Origin: Uloborus plumipes
Taxonomy: Eukaryota > Arthropoda > Arachnida > Araneae > Uloboridae
Length of the DNA: 64,000 nt
Assembly (NCBI GenBank): GCA_038373865.1
Contig: JAXGGA010004742.1
Span: forward strand, 20,952 to 84,951
Direction of reading: 5' to 3'
The translations under genes were made by a program, and so were the position numbers. Every line of letters starts with the position of its first letter. Positions within the stretch are counted from its first letter, which is position 1. Below the pieces are notes generated by a model. It saw only the letters and a list, made by a program, of their open reading frames with translations, did no database searches and had not been told where the DNA came from. Shown here one piece after another: positions 22,152-32,481 of this stretch.

Positions 22152-22645
22152 GACCGGAGGCACGAGATAAAAACACATACATCACTTAGTTTCCCAGCAA
22201 AATAGTTCGGTAGGAAGATTCACCGTTTGATATCGTTAACGGATGTACTATGAACAAAAATTAGTAGAGCAGAGCATAAGCTAAAGAGAAAAAGTCTAGT
22301 AGAATGTTCAATGCTGAGCAAAAATAAATTTTAGTTCTTAGGAGGATTTTTTTGGAAGAGCGATGACAACTGCTAATGTTGAAAGAAAACTTTGTCTCGT
22401 TTACATTATTTTTTCTTCAGGGGGGGGGGGCTAATAAGCGCCATCACCCAGGTTTCCGAATGATTGCATGATCTTCTCGGTGTTATTTGTCCTGAATGAC
22501 GTACGTATTTATTAATTTAAAAAAAATAAAATAAAAATAAAAAAATAATAAATAAAAGGTATTTTTTCCTTCAGGGGGGGCTAATAACCTGGCCAGGGGG
22601 GCTTAGCCCCCCTAAGCCCCCCTTAACTCCGCCCATGTCTTTTAC

Positions 22646-23331
22646 TAATTTCGGTAGCAAAATGTACACTAAAATAGAGAGTGGATGTCAACTAATAGAG
22701 GTTCCTGTAAATGTGTGTCAAGGTGTGCACTAATTGAAATTGGCATTGGACCAATCATTGGAAATATTAATATCGACTTACTGAGGTTGTCGAGTTAAAC
22801 GCATGATGAGTTATCAGAGTTCAACTGTATTTCATTGGGGTCGGGGGGGGGGATTTTACGGATTTTTTCCTAATCGGTAAAATCTTTGGCAGTCAGATTT
22901 CTGTCAGAAAAACTTTTGCTTGGAATTTTATCCGACGGGACGAGGGGGGGGGGGAACAAGACGCTTCCGACCGGGGGAAAATTGTCCCCCTTCCCACGCC
23001 AACTACTTAGATCATAAAGACATGATCATCTCTGAATGGTCTAATGGCAGCTCCATGGGTCTAAGGTCCCCTAAGGTTCGCCGCCGCTTCTGGTTTTCTC
23101 GTGTTCCCTGTAACCGTAGCGTAGGATTCGCATGTGATCGGCTAACTGTAGCCGTATCATTTTTTGGATTTAGACGGCGAAAAGAGATTGATCATTCATG
23201 TACGTAGTTATATGTTTCTTGATGTGCGTTGCTGTTTAGTATAATTAAAGCTTTGTACAGTCTCAAATATTGCCTCGACTCGTATGTACATATGCCCGAC
23301 TCCATCACAGAAGAAAAGACACTACAGATGG
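22646..23331 (+). other. Possible LTR or leader of a gypsy-like relic
   Basis: The stretch from about 23020 to 23325 ends in AAAGACACTACA followed by GATGGGATCGAAC, which resembles an LTR end and a primer-binding site (TGGGATCGAAC). The gag relic follows once the MITE at 23340-23880 is removed. The left LTR edge and a second LTR were not found, so the assignment is tentative. Confidence 0.3.
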
Positions 23332-23339
23332 GATCGAAC

Positions 23340-23880
23340 TAGAGATGTAAAATTTCAACATAATATATGGTCAAAAAAGTCATCACAACATAATATATGG
23401 AGGCGCAGCTCTTTAAAATGCAATATCTCAGTTTAAGCTCAATTGCACATTCTACTATGTGCTTAGCAAGCATGGCAATATACATTTAGTTCGCATAGTT
23501 ATTATTTAGTTATTTATTTTATATTTTGTGCTACTTTAAATACACAGAACGGTTATAATTATTATCTTAGTAAGATTTGAACTCTGAATTGTTAGACACA
23601 TAAAAAATCTTTGAAGGTATGTAAACTATTTAAATTAAGTTATTAAATTTTTTGTAAATATGGTGTCATAATGTTAGTAATATTGCATATTAAAATAAAA
23701 TTTTGGAAAATATCTAAACGCAAAAAGGAAATTAACAATTTTTAACAGAAAATTGATAAATTTATGATATAAAATTAAATATTGAAAAATTCAATTTTTC
23801 CGGAGTTTGAAATAAACCTCTTCGGAAAAAAACCTTTTTTTCCAAAAGTTTCCGGTTTTTTCCGACCATTTTCATCTCTA
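23340..23880. mobile_element. hAT-like MITE, 541 bp
   Basis: Termini TAGAGATGTAAAATTT and TTTTCATCTCTA are inverted. The flanks GATCGAAC (23332-23339) and GATCAAAC (23881-23888) match at 7 of 8. Close to the right end are TTTCCGGTTTTTTCCGACCA words. It interrupts the gypsy-like leader. Confidence 0.72.
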
Positions 23881-23974
23881 GATCAAACTCAAAGTTAGTT
23901 TTGGTTTGTGTTTGTATAAGGGCAAAGCCCGAAGACCGCAAAAGGTAAAAAATTTTATTTTTTGTTTGGGAAGG

Positions 23975-24497
23975 GAAGTAAATATGGAACAGCAAATAGA
24001 AGCCCTGTTGAAACAGAACAAACTATTGATGAAAGTGCTTCTGAACAAGGAAGCAGCTAATCAAAAAATAACAGTTCGGTTCGAAAATTTCAACGAAGGT
24101 AGAATTTTGATGGCTTCCTTAAGACATCTTACGCGTGTAAAATATGCCTCAAGATATTTAGAACCAAAATTTTCATTTCCTCTTTAAGTTCTAACAGCTC
24201 TTTAAAAAATTGCTGGGTCCTGACACTTCTTCTGACCAAAGTTTGGTAAAACTAAAAGAAATGCAGCGTTGGATGTTTCGAACTTCATTGCTGAGCTCAG
24301 AGCATTGCGATTATGGTAGTGATGCACAAAATACCATGTTACGGGATGTATTTGTGTGTGGTTTACGGGACAGATCAGTTTTGGATAGATTATTCAAGGT
24401 GGATAATATAGATGTAGAAAAAACTTTACAGATAGCAACTTGTTATGATGAAAGTATTCAATGGGGTCAATTATATTATAGGGCAAAAAATAAATGA
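23975..24497 (+). pseudogene. Gag-like retrotransposon relic (Ty3/gypsy type)
   Basis: It begins MEQQIEALLKQNKLLMKVLL and is frameshifted near 24190. The second frame contains MLRDVFVCGLRDRSVLDRLF and a VEKTLQIATCYDES stretch. The LRDxFVxGLRD...LL...LTxExAxxIA pattern is typical of gypsy Gag capsid ends. The middle of the capsid is shortened and no protease or polymerase follows. A zinc-knuckle-like coda lies at 24578-24700 in another frame. It is inactive. Confidence 0.65.
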
Positions 24498-24577
24498 AGT
24501 AAGCTTAGGGGAAAGAAATTAGAAATTTTGCTATGCATGGGAATAAAAAGAAAAAAATTCCAACTGGCAGAAAAAAA

Positions 24578-25165
24578 GCTGAATGTTGTATCAGATGTAC
24601 AGGCACAAATCATTCTAACTTCTATGTGTGTCTATTGGATGATCTTTCCTACTACAACAGCTTTCTTAGGACCAGAAAAAACAGTCAAGCGGCTTGCGTA
24701 TGAGACTCACGTGAGAGCTGCAAAGCTCTTTTGAGGGACAGAACGTCTCACTAGTGAATCATACTGTAAAAAATACTTGATTGTGGGTCTTAGCGAAATT
24801 ATAGGTGTTAGCACATCTTGCTAATGATGAATAAATTATTTGTTGTGCAATACACCACCAACTCTGTTATTTCCATCCATTTTAGCTGAATGTTGTACCA
24901 GGTGTACAGGCTCAAATCATTCTAACTTCATTGTGTGTCCATTGGTTCAGCTTTCCTACTACAACAGCTTTCTTAGACCAGAAAAACCAGTCAAGCGACT
25001 TGCGTATGAGACTCACTTGAGAGCTACAAAGCTCTTTTGAAGGACAGGACATGAATCATACTGTAAAAGATACTCGATTGTGGGTCTTAGCGAAATTTTA
25101 AGCGTCAACACATCTTCCTAATGAAAAATAAATTATTTATTGTGCAATACACCGCCAACTCATCA
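24578..25165 (+). repeat. Two tandem copies (307-bp period) carrying a zinc-knuckle-like gag tail
   Basis: Unit 1 (24578-24884) and unit 2 (from 24885) are about 85-90% alike by eye, from GCTGAATGTTGTA to GTGCAATACACC. Each encodes a Cys-x2-Cys-x4-His-x5-Cys knuckle: unit 2 reads ECCTRCTGSNHSNFIVC, and unit 1 reads the same pattern in a different frame. The last line also recurs at 28345-28380. The duplication probably followed the death of the gag gene. Confidence 0.7.
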
Positions 25166-25623
25166 GAAAAGTAAAAAAAAAAAAAAAACTGAAGTAGATA
25201 GGCAGTGCTATAATGAAGCAGTCACACATTGGCTCAAACAAAGGAGTATTTGGCCCATCAAAACATCCAATTGACAGGTCATTCATCGTAAAAACCTGAT
25301 TTTTCAACCAATAACTATTTTTATTCTTCAAAATCAAACAAATAACTCTGTGCTAGCAATGATTTACAACACTTGGAGAAGCAATTTATACCTTCAAAAT
25401 GCATGTTTCAGAGTTTTATCAATTGGAGTTGCAGAAATGCTTTGAAAATTTGTTAACATACATGCAAAAGTGATCTAAAGACCTTCATTGATAATAATAT
25501 AATAATTTAAAAAACAATAAAACTAGTTTGACCATAAATATTTTTTCATTATGGGGTCAGAAATATAAATAGCAACCCATGTATCCGACATCATATATCT
25601 ATCTACGAATATTTAGTATATGA

Positions 25624-27455
25624 TAGGGGTGCACAACCTTTTTCAGTGAAGGGCCACAGACGTAACAAGAGTTTTACTGGAGGGCCGCATGCAAGCCCAT
25701 CATCCCCCCCCCCACACACAAGCTTTCAGAAATTATCATGTTTTTTTATTATTATTATTATTTTTTTTTTTTCAAATATTTTACCATATAACTTGCATTT
25801 GAGTACATATCCTTTGCCAGCTGGAAAATTGAAGAAATGATGGGCTTGGCAGCATGCATTACCAGTACTTTGCTGATAAATGTAAGAAAAATTTGCAATT
25901 GAAATATTGAATCTTTTCACTAAATAACTATTTGGGGAAAAATAATCACTTTATTACAGCACGAAACTGCAAAATATTGCATATATATATGATTCAGAGT
26001 AAAAAGGTAAACCTTTTTCAGGGAAGAAAATGTCTTAAGCTTCTGATGTTTAGTAGCCTTGCTTATGACAGCTTTTTAACCATCAAAGACTGAAAACTTT
26101 GCGTGTTATGAAAAAGGAGTTGCATGCAATAATTTTACAATTTTGTGCTTTAATGATGTTGAACTATATCACTTATTAAAACTAAACAAATCAAACATTT
26201 TTTTTCAGCAATACAAAATCTATATGCACAATTCTAGCAAAATAAGATCCAAAAAGTACTTTCGGCAAAACTGCAAACAGTGCAAAAAAAAACCTAAACC
26301 ACAGTGCAAACATAAAATTCTACCATTAGCTTGATAGTATATGAAGGGCAAAAAAAAAAAAAAAAAAATGATGAGTTAACAAAAAAAGTTGTCATGATAC
26401 CAAAAGTTAAACATTGTACAACAAAAAATTCTGGGAAATGTTATGAAATCAAAATTAGCAATTGGATGGCTGAGACTGAAATTAATCCACCAAATTTAAA
26501 AATGGGTTCATTGTTGAAAGTTGAAATTCTCAACATGCTTGCATTTTCCTTAATATTGGTTAATCATGGAGGTAAAGATTTTTAGAACTCCCAAACATTA
26601 GAAACTTGATTTGTATATATCAGAAATCAGTAAGGCATATCTCCATTTCTTTCAAGAGCTTCCTTCACAAAAACTAAAAATAATTTAATCTTTATGATTT
26701 TTAGATCGAAAAATATCCATTTGCCACGTAGTGAGAGCAAAAATTAAAAAACGGTGCTTAGAAGTCTTTTTTTTTTCATATTTATTCGAAAAATACGTTC
26801 GTATTCCGGTTAAATGATTTGTATGCAGCATTTCTACAAAAATAAGAAGAAATATCGTAACCTAAAAGCCGATGCTAAAAGATTGCTAAAAATTAGAGGT
26901 GGACAGTAAAATAACGCTCTACACGTGGCATCGCAAAAACACATAAAAATATGCCAAAATTGCAATTCATTGAAAAAAAACTGTCAAATAATTTGGATTT
27001 TTAACTTTTAAGTTGGAAACATAGGCCTTGAGCAATGAAATATTAAAAATTTTTTATTATTTTTTAAAACTGGCGTATCTTTTCTGTTTTTTGCAATTTA
27101 TTTCATTTATTTGTTTATTTTTTGATCGTAGTCGTTACTGTTACAATTATTAGGCTTACTAAATCAATGCCTAAAAAGGTCTGCAGTCCACTGGATTGTA
27201 ATTGCGAATTGAAATTTTCAGGTCTGCTCTTTTTCCCTAGAAAGTCCTGAAATATTTCTTCAAACGAAGTTTGGAACATTTTTATTTAGTGTGTGTAATT
27301 TCAAATCTTGTAAAAAAATTCTTTTGCTTTCTACTTCCCCCTCTGAGTTTGAAAAAAAAAAAAACCCAACACAAGAAATTAAATGCACTTGCGGGCCGCA
27401 CAACGCTTTGCGGCGGGCCGCATTTGGCCCGCGGGCTGCAGGTTGTGCACCCCTA
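25624..27455. mobile_element. hAT (Charlie-like) non-autonomous element, 1832 bp
   Basis: Termini TAGGGGTGCACAACCT and AGGTTGTGCACCCCTA are perfectly inverted over 16 bp, with a perfect 8-bp duplication GTATATGA (25616-25623 and 27456-27463). The GGGCCGCATTTGGCCCGCGG motif near the right end recalls Charlie-type hAT termini. No intact transposase is seen; a lysine-rich 84-codon frame near 26331 is unassigned. Confidence 0.88.
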
Positions 27456-27463
27456 GTATATGA

Positions 27464-28555
27464 AATCATTGATGTGGCTTTAAACGTTATTGGAGCAAGA
27501 AAGCTGGATGATATACTGTGCTTCAACACCAGATAGAGGGCCCTCGTTCCATATTGGCCTTAAAGAGGTCAGACGCCCTTCCGGAAGTGACTTGAAACAA
27601 AGCTAGAAGCTGGATTTACAACCGTCTTTACCCCCCAGTACATAAGGGCCTTGATGAGAATCAAAATATTTGTTCTTTATTGAAAGAACACAGTGACTTT
27701 TGAAATACAGATAGAAAAGATAATGTTTAGGCTAGAAGAAGAAAAAGCAAAAATAGATACCTAGTTCAGTATCCATTCAGTAAGATTTCCAGCACAGCAG
27801 TAAGGTCAGTCATTTTCCTCTAACTTTTTTCATGATTTAAAAAATTCAAAATGAAATTTGTTTCCTTAATTAAAATTGTGATCGTTTAGCTAAAATGTTT
27901 TTAGGTCGGCTTTCGGCTACTATTTTGGAGGCAATTTAAACAAGGATGAGAAAATTGCATAACTAATCCAATTTTGTGTTGATTAAAATATGACAGTAGA
28001 TAAAAAGGGGAGTTTATTTTTCACCAGCTTTTTCACGGTAAATGACTTTTATCACTTGTAGCACCCCCAAAATTTTGTTTAAAGCCTACAAAATTTTTAT
28101 TTGTGTGTTTTCCATCAAAAGGAAACAATAAAAGCTACAGGCAAATAACACTCTTTTCGCGTAGCAGAATTTCCTTTTGACAAATTTGATCGAAAAATCA
28201 TTTTATTCAATAAATAAGCTATTTACGTTTATATAATTTTCATAATGCAGGGATTTTTCACATGGTCCCTTTTTTGTGACAACCTAAATAATTTTGTGAA
28301 AAATGAAATAATTTGCACCTTTGAAAAAGTAAATAAAAAGTAGCGTGCAATATATCGCCAACTCCATTATTTCATCCAAGAACTGCAGTTTTGTGCTTGT
28401 TGGCACTCGTCAGCCTGGTATAGGAAGTAACCGAGCTGGAGGCATAAATCCTCTTAAAGGAGCAAAGAGAATCAAGAAAACTGGTAGCTAATCTGAATTT
28501 AGAACACCAGCGAGAGACCGCACACTTTGGTGGTCTATCGCATGTTTCTGCCATA
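27464..28555. other. Intron sequence without a recognised gene
   Basis: AT-rich, within the 25.9-kb LCCH3 intron. 28345-28380 matches the end of the gag-tail tandem repeat. The 28380-28550 stretch has a balanced composition and may be the decayed continuation of that relic. Confidence 0.35.
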
Positions 28556-28667
28556 TAGGGGCAGACACAAGGGAGGGGCGATGAGGCGGTCGCCCCTCCC
28601 TTAAGGCCCTTCCATCAGTAAATTAAAACATTGAAGTTCAAAAACTTAATTTAAAATGTGTTTTAAT

Positions 28668-29490
28668 CAGTGGTCGGAAGTAGCATGCTACAAGTAGCGA
28701 AACTACTGTAGTAGCTACATTTTTTAGTAGTTTGTAGTGTAGCGCACTAGTTTTTCAAAAAAGTGGAGTAGTGAGTAGCTCTATACAAAAAGATAGTAGT
28801 TTGTAGCTATTTCTGGAAACCACTTTTAAATCAAATAAATAAATAAATGAAAAAATTAAAAAAAAGAGAGCGAATTATAAAAACAAGGTTTAATTGACTG
28901 ACTGGTGCAAAACTTGCACAAAGTACAGCAGCGTACACAATGAGAAATCAGAACCTGTAATATATGAGCTGATCCTTAGATACATTATTTTGACAAAATA
29001 CATTCTATCTGTTAAAGTCATTGGTTTGTTTGGGATCATAATTTTTATATTCCATCAAATAATTTTAATTTCCTAAATATTCCCTGACAGAAAATTGAAA
29101 AAAAAAAATGAAGGTTGAATTCTTTCAATCGTTCAACTTTTGAATCCTTTCTTATGGCGAATATTTGTAAAAATTGTAAAAAAATCTAAAAGGACAAATT
29201 TTAGCAAAAAAAGAACAAAAAGGAAAAATAACAAATAAATTCAAAGACAATTCCTTGCTCTATCTATGTTCAAATGAGATAATTTATTAATGCAAGCCAC
29301 TTTTCAAACTTTTCTGGTCAATCCACAAACGGAGCATGCTTTAAAAATTTTTTTTGGATACAGTAGCGACTACAACTCAAAAGTAGTTAGTAGTCGCTAC
29401 ATTTAAAAAAAAAGTAGCTGTAGTTAACTACATTTACTAGAAAGTAGTTATTAGTTCGCTACAAATGAAATGTAGTTTTTCCAACTACTG
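28668..29490. mobile_element. hAT-like element of the CAGTGGTCGGAAGTAG family, 823 bp
   Basis: Termini CAGTGGTCGGAAGTAG and CTACATTT...GTAGTTTTTCCAACTACTG are inverted, and TAGTAGTTTGTAG-like words recur in both subterminal regions. The left flank is GTTTTAAT (28660-28667). The right flank GTTTTAA is broken by the foldback at 29498 and completed by T at 30845, giving the same 8-mer. A shorter relative lies at 40252-40711. Confidence 0.82.
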
Positions 29491-29497
29491 GTTTTAA

Positions 29498-30840
29498 GAG
29501 CAAGAATCTGAGAAACTCACGCCTAGCATTATGAGGTGATTCATGACATCTCAGATTTTTTCCGAAAATTTACCAAATGTTTATTATCTTATTGAAAGAC
29601 CAAATCCAGAATGTTTTGTTCTAAAGTTGAGTTGTTTAGTTTTTATGGATCCCTAAAGGTGAAGGTGCGGCATCAAAAATTAAGCGGATTTTCAAGACAT
29701 GGAAGTTGCTGTGAGCCAAAACTCTTACCAGGAACTGTTGAACTCCAATTTTCTTTTTGTATATGGAATACAGAAGGTTCAAACTTTACAAAATGAATGT
29801 TAAATTTGAGGTAAGTTGTTGCCGTAAGGTCAGTGAAGGCCCTCAAAACAAGGCATTTTTGACGTTTTTCAGCATTTTTGAGGTCCAAAAACAGCTTGTA
29901 CATTTCAGTTGCCACGGCAAAAGTAGTGTCGTTTGAAAGACCAGTGTAAGCACTTTAAAATAATGTATAAACAACCGAGGAAAGTTCAACGTGCTTTTAG
30001 TTGCGTAAGGCCGAAATATGAAAAATGTCATATTTTACCGATATTCAAACGGTCATAACTTCCTCTGCCAACAACATATTGAAATATTTTTTTTTGCCAA
30101 TGTCATACTCTATTCTTTGTCTTAACAGAACAGTTGAGTCCTTTGAGGCGAAATGCTTAAAAATTTTTTACAAAAAATGCACATTGCAAAATACATTTTT
30201 TGTAAAAAAATTTTTAACATTTCGCCTCAAAGGACTCAACTGTTCTGTTAAGACAAAGAATAGAGTATGACATTGGCGAAAAAAATATTTCAATATGTTG
30301 TTGGCAGAGGAAGTTATGACCGTTTGAATATCGGTAAAATATGACATTTTTCATATTTCGGCCTTACGCAACTAAAAGCACGTTGAACTTTCCTCGGTTG
30401 TTTATACATTATTTTAAAGTGCTTACAGTGGCCTTTCAAACGAGACTACTTTTGCTGTGGCAACTGAAATGTACAAGCTGTTTTTGGACCTCAAAAATGC
30501 CTTGTTTTGAGGGCCTTTACTGACCTTACGGCAACAATTTACCTCAAATTTAACATTCATTTTATAAAGTTTGAACATTCTGTATTCCATATACAAAAAG
30601 AAAATTGGAATTGGAGTTCCTGGTAAGAATTTTGGCTCACAGCAACTTCCATGTCTTGAAAATCCGCTTAATTTTTGATGCCGCACCTTCACCTTTAGGG
30701 ATCCATAAAAATTAAACTCAACTTTAGAACAAAGCATTCTGGATTTGATCTTTCAATAAGATAATAACATTTGGTAATTTTTTGGAAAATATCTGAGACG
30801 TCATGAATCACAGGCGTGACACTCTCTCAGATTCTTGCTC
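29498..30840. mobile_element. TTAA-bounded foldback element, copy 1 (1343 bp)
   Basis: Almost the whole element is one palindrome: arms of about 670 bp with a loop near 30180-30192. Termini GAGCAAGAATCTGAGA and TCTCAGATTCTTGCTC are flanked by TTAA (29494-29497 and 30841-30844). Internal landmarks AACGTGCTTTTAGTTGCGTA and TTTGAGGCGAAATG appear on both arms. No domain is recognised in any frame; mirror-image short frames are products of the symmetry. TTAA duplication is typical of piggyBac transposition. The second copy is at 48956-50325. Confidence 0.9.
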
Positions 30841-30918
30841 TTAATGATATTGAATGAAGGAAATTCGGGCTCTCTCTGGAAATGTTTTGAAATTGAAGTC
30901 GGAAACCTATGTGATTAA

Positions 30919-31372
30919 CCCCTTCCAGGCTCATTTTATTTCGGGATTACGGATCAAAAAATGTCAATTTTTTTATGCTTATTTTCATACATACATATCT
31001 TTTTAAACATAATAGCATCATTCGCATGCAACATTTCCTAAAAATAAATGTAAAAATATCTATTTAAATAAATGAGTAATAAATGAGTATTTACCTGTAA
31101 AGTTGGCTTTCTGTATGGCAGAAATCATTATACTTTGGAGTTGGCGCCTACTCTGATCTTAAATCTACAGCTCAAAACACTGTATAGTTATGTTATCTAG
31201 TAGCAACAATAGTAAATAAAAGCATCCGAAACCATAAAAGGGACATGTGAAATAATTCGGGAAAGACTGGTTGTGCAGTGTTAATTTTCACAGTGCCCGA
31301 GCTACACTCGGGATGAGCCAGAATGGAACATTTCGCTTGCCCGAGTCCAGCTCAGGAAAAGCCAGGAAGAGG
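30919..31372. mobile_element. piggyBac-like MITE, 454 bp
   Basis: Inverted termini CCCCTTCCAGGC and GCCAGGAAGAGG with TTAA directly outside (30915-30918 and 31373-31376). A terminal C-run and a TTAA target fit piggyBac. Near the right end are CCCGAG...CTCGGG palindromic words. It is non-coding. Confidence 0.75.
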
Positions 31373-31467
31373 TTAATATTTGCAAACCAGAATACATAGT
31401 AAAAACTGAGTAATAAAATCAATAGCCTCTCCCTTAGAAAATTTCTGGAGCCGTCCTTGCTGCCTTA

Positions 31468-32260
31468 GCTGTGGCTTAGGGGCTGTAACTTAGTGCTTTA
31501 ATGTGTCTGGGGGGATGGTCGCTCTTAAGATTTAAAAAAATGTGAAAGGCCTGTTCTGGTTGATTTTAATTTTGTGAGGATTGGATTTTAGTTGATCAAA
31601 TTTTTGTGTAGGATCCATCAACAGACCTAAAATTTCTCTGGCTGAAACTTTATAATGAAGTATAAAGCTGTTTAATTTAGCATACAAATAAATCCAGCAA
31701 AAAAAGTTTCAGAATTGTCTGAATTGACATAACTTTGAAAATTTCATTGGCAATTGCTTCAAATTTTCTGGAGAAGTGGACTATAGTGCTGCCATTAAAG
31801 GATTTTTTTGTATTTTTTCAAACTTTGAAACACTGAGCTGTCTTGATGTGGCCCTGTCCAAATATGCAGAACTTTCTTCTAGTCCCTTAAGTCTCTGTCG
31901 CTACAAATATTCATGCTTTTAGACTTTGCACTTTGCTAGCATCTCAGAAGAATGTTTATGAACATAATTAAAATTTCTCAAGCACCTTGAGTTATGCAGA
32001 ATAATTTACTTGTATAGGGGGGGGGGGTAGATATGGAGTCGTAGGTTAGTTGGAGGATGATAATGTAAGAATTAGTGAGTAGGATGTCAAAAGTAGCGTG
32101 GGAGTTTTTTTGGTAGCATAGTGTAACTTGTCTCTTAATGTGTATCTTTACTTGAAAAGAAATATTAATTAACATTTTAAATATATTTAACTGCATATTC
32201 AGTTTTAGAAAAGTTTTATTTTAGGAGAAACTTATGCTTTAAATATTTGTCTCTTTATAG
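31468..32260. other. Intron end before the 221-bp exon
   Basis: AT-rich, with a G-run at 32017-32027. No element boundaries were identified. It ends in the polypyrimidine-like tract and acceptor for exon 32261. Confidence 0.4.
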
Positions 32261-32481
32261 GATTATACCTTAACGTTATATTTGAACCAATATTGGCAAG
32301 ATACAAGACTTGCATTTAGTACTGGGACTTATGAACTTACACTTTCTGGAGAATTTGCTGCAAAAATATGGGTTCCTGACACATTTTTTGCCAATGATAA
32401 AAACTCGTTTCTTCATGATGTCACAGAACAAAACAAAATGGTCCGTCTTTCTTCTGATGGTACAATCAAGTATGGAATGAG
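32261..32481 (+). CDS. Lcch3: LCCH3 exon: ligand-binding domain loops D and A (221 bp)
   Basis: It reads DYTLTLYLNQYWQDTRLAF, then a short ELTLSGEFAAKIW segment, WVPDTFFANDKNSFLHDVTE and DGTIKYGMR, ending two bases into an Arg codon. These are the loop D (YLNQYW) and loop A (WVPDTFFAN) segments of GABA receptors. The acceptor is tttatag and the donor ag|gttggt. The exon is 221 bp, exactly the classical GABA-A receptor size. As I recall it, the Drosophila LCCH3 protein has an Asp-rich insertion between LAF and LTLSG; here that link is only a few residues. The exon lies 25.9 kb downstream of the 68-bp exon. Confidence 0.96.

Larger units (their letters stand above)
12754..22637. mobile_element. 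hAT-like element expanded to 9.9 kb by nested insertions
   Basis: Termini CATGGGCGGAGTTAGAC and CTTAACTCCGCCCATG are inverted, and the flanks TCTTTTAC (12746-12753) and TCTTTTAC (22638-22645) are identical 8-mers. Just inside both ends lie matching GGGGGGGCTAAGCCCCC-type stretches. Within the span are a 1.5-kb palindrome (12985-14460), another hAT-like element (16019-18231), a MITE (21898-22151) and microsatellites. No transposase frame is recognised. The perfect duplication argues for one insertion that later collected others. Confidence 0.75.
28556..31459. mobile_element. hAT-like element hosting three nested insertions
   Basis: The left end TAGGGGCAGACACAAGGG and right end CTGGAGCCGTCCTTG are diverged inverted repeats. 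The flanks CTGCCATA (28548-28555) and CTGCCTTA (31460-31467) match at 7 of 8. Just inside, GGGAGGGGC and CCTCTCCCTTAG correspond. Inside lie 28668-29490, 29498-30840 and 30919-31372. The termini are degraded, so confidence is moderate. Confidence 0.5.

Noticed and set aside
29673..30737. Several 60-104 codon frames on both strands
   Set aside because: They mirror each other because the region is a palindrome; no domain is recognised and no frame is conserved over the others.
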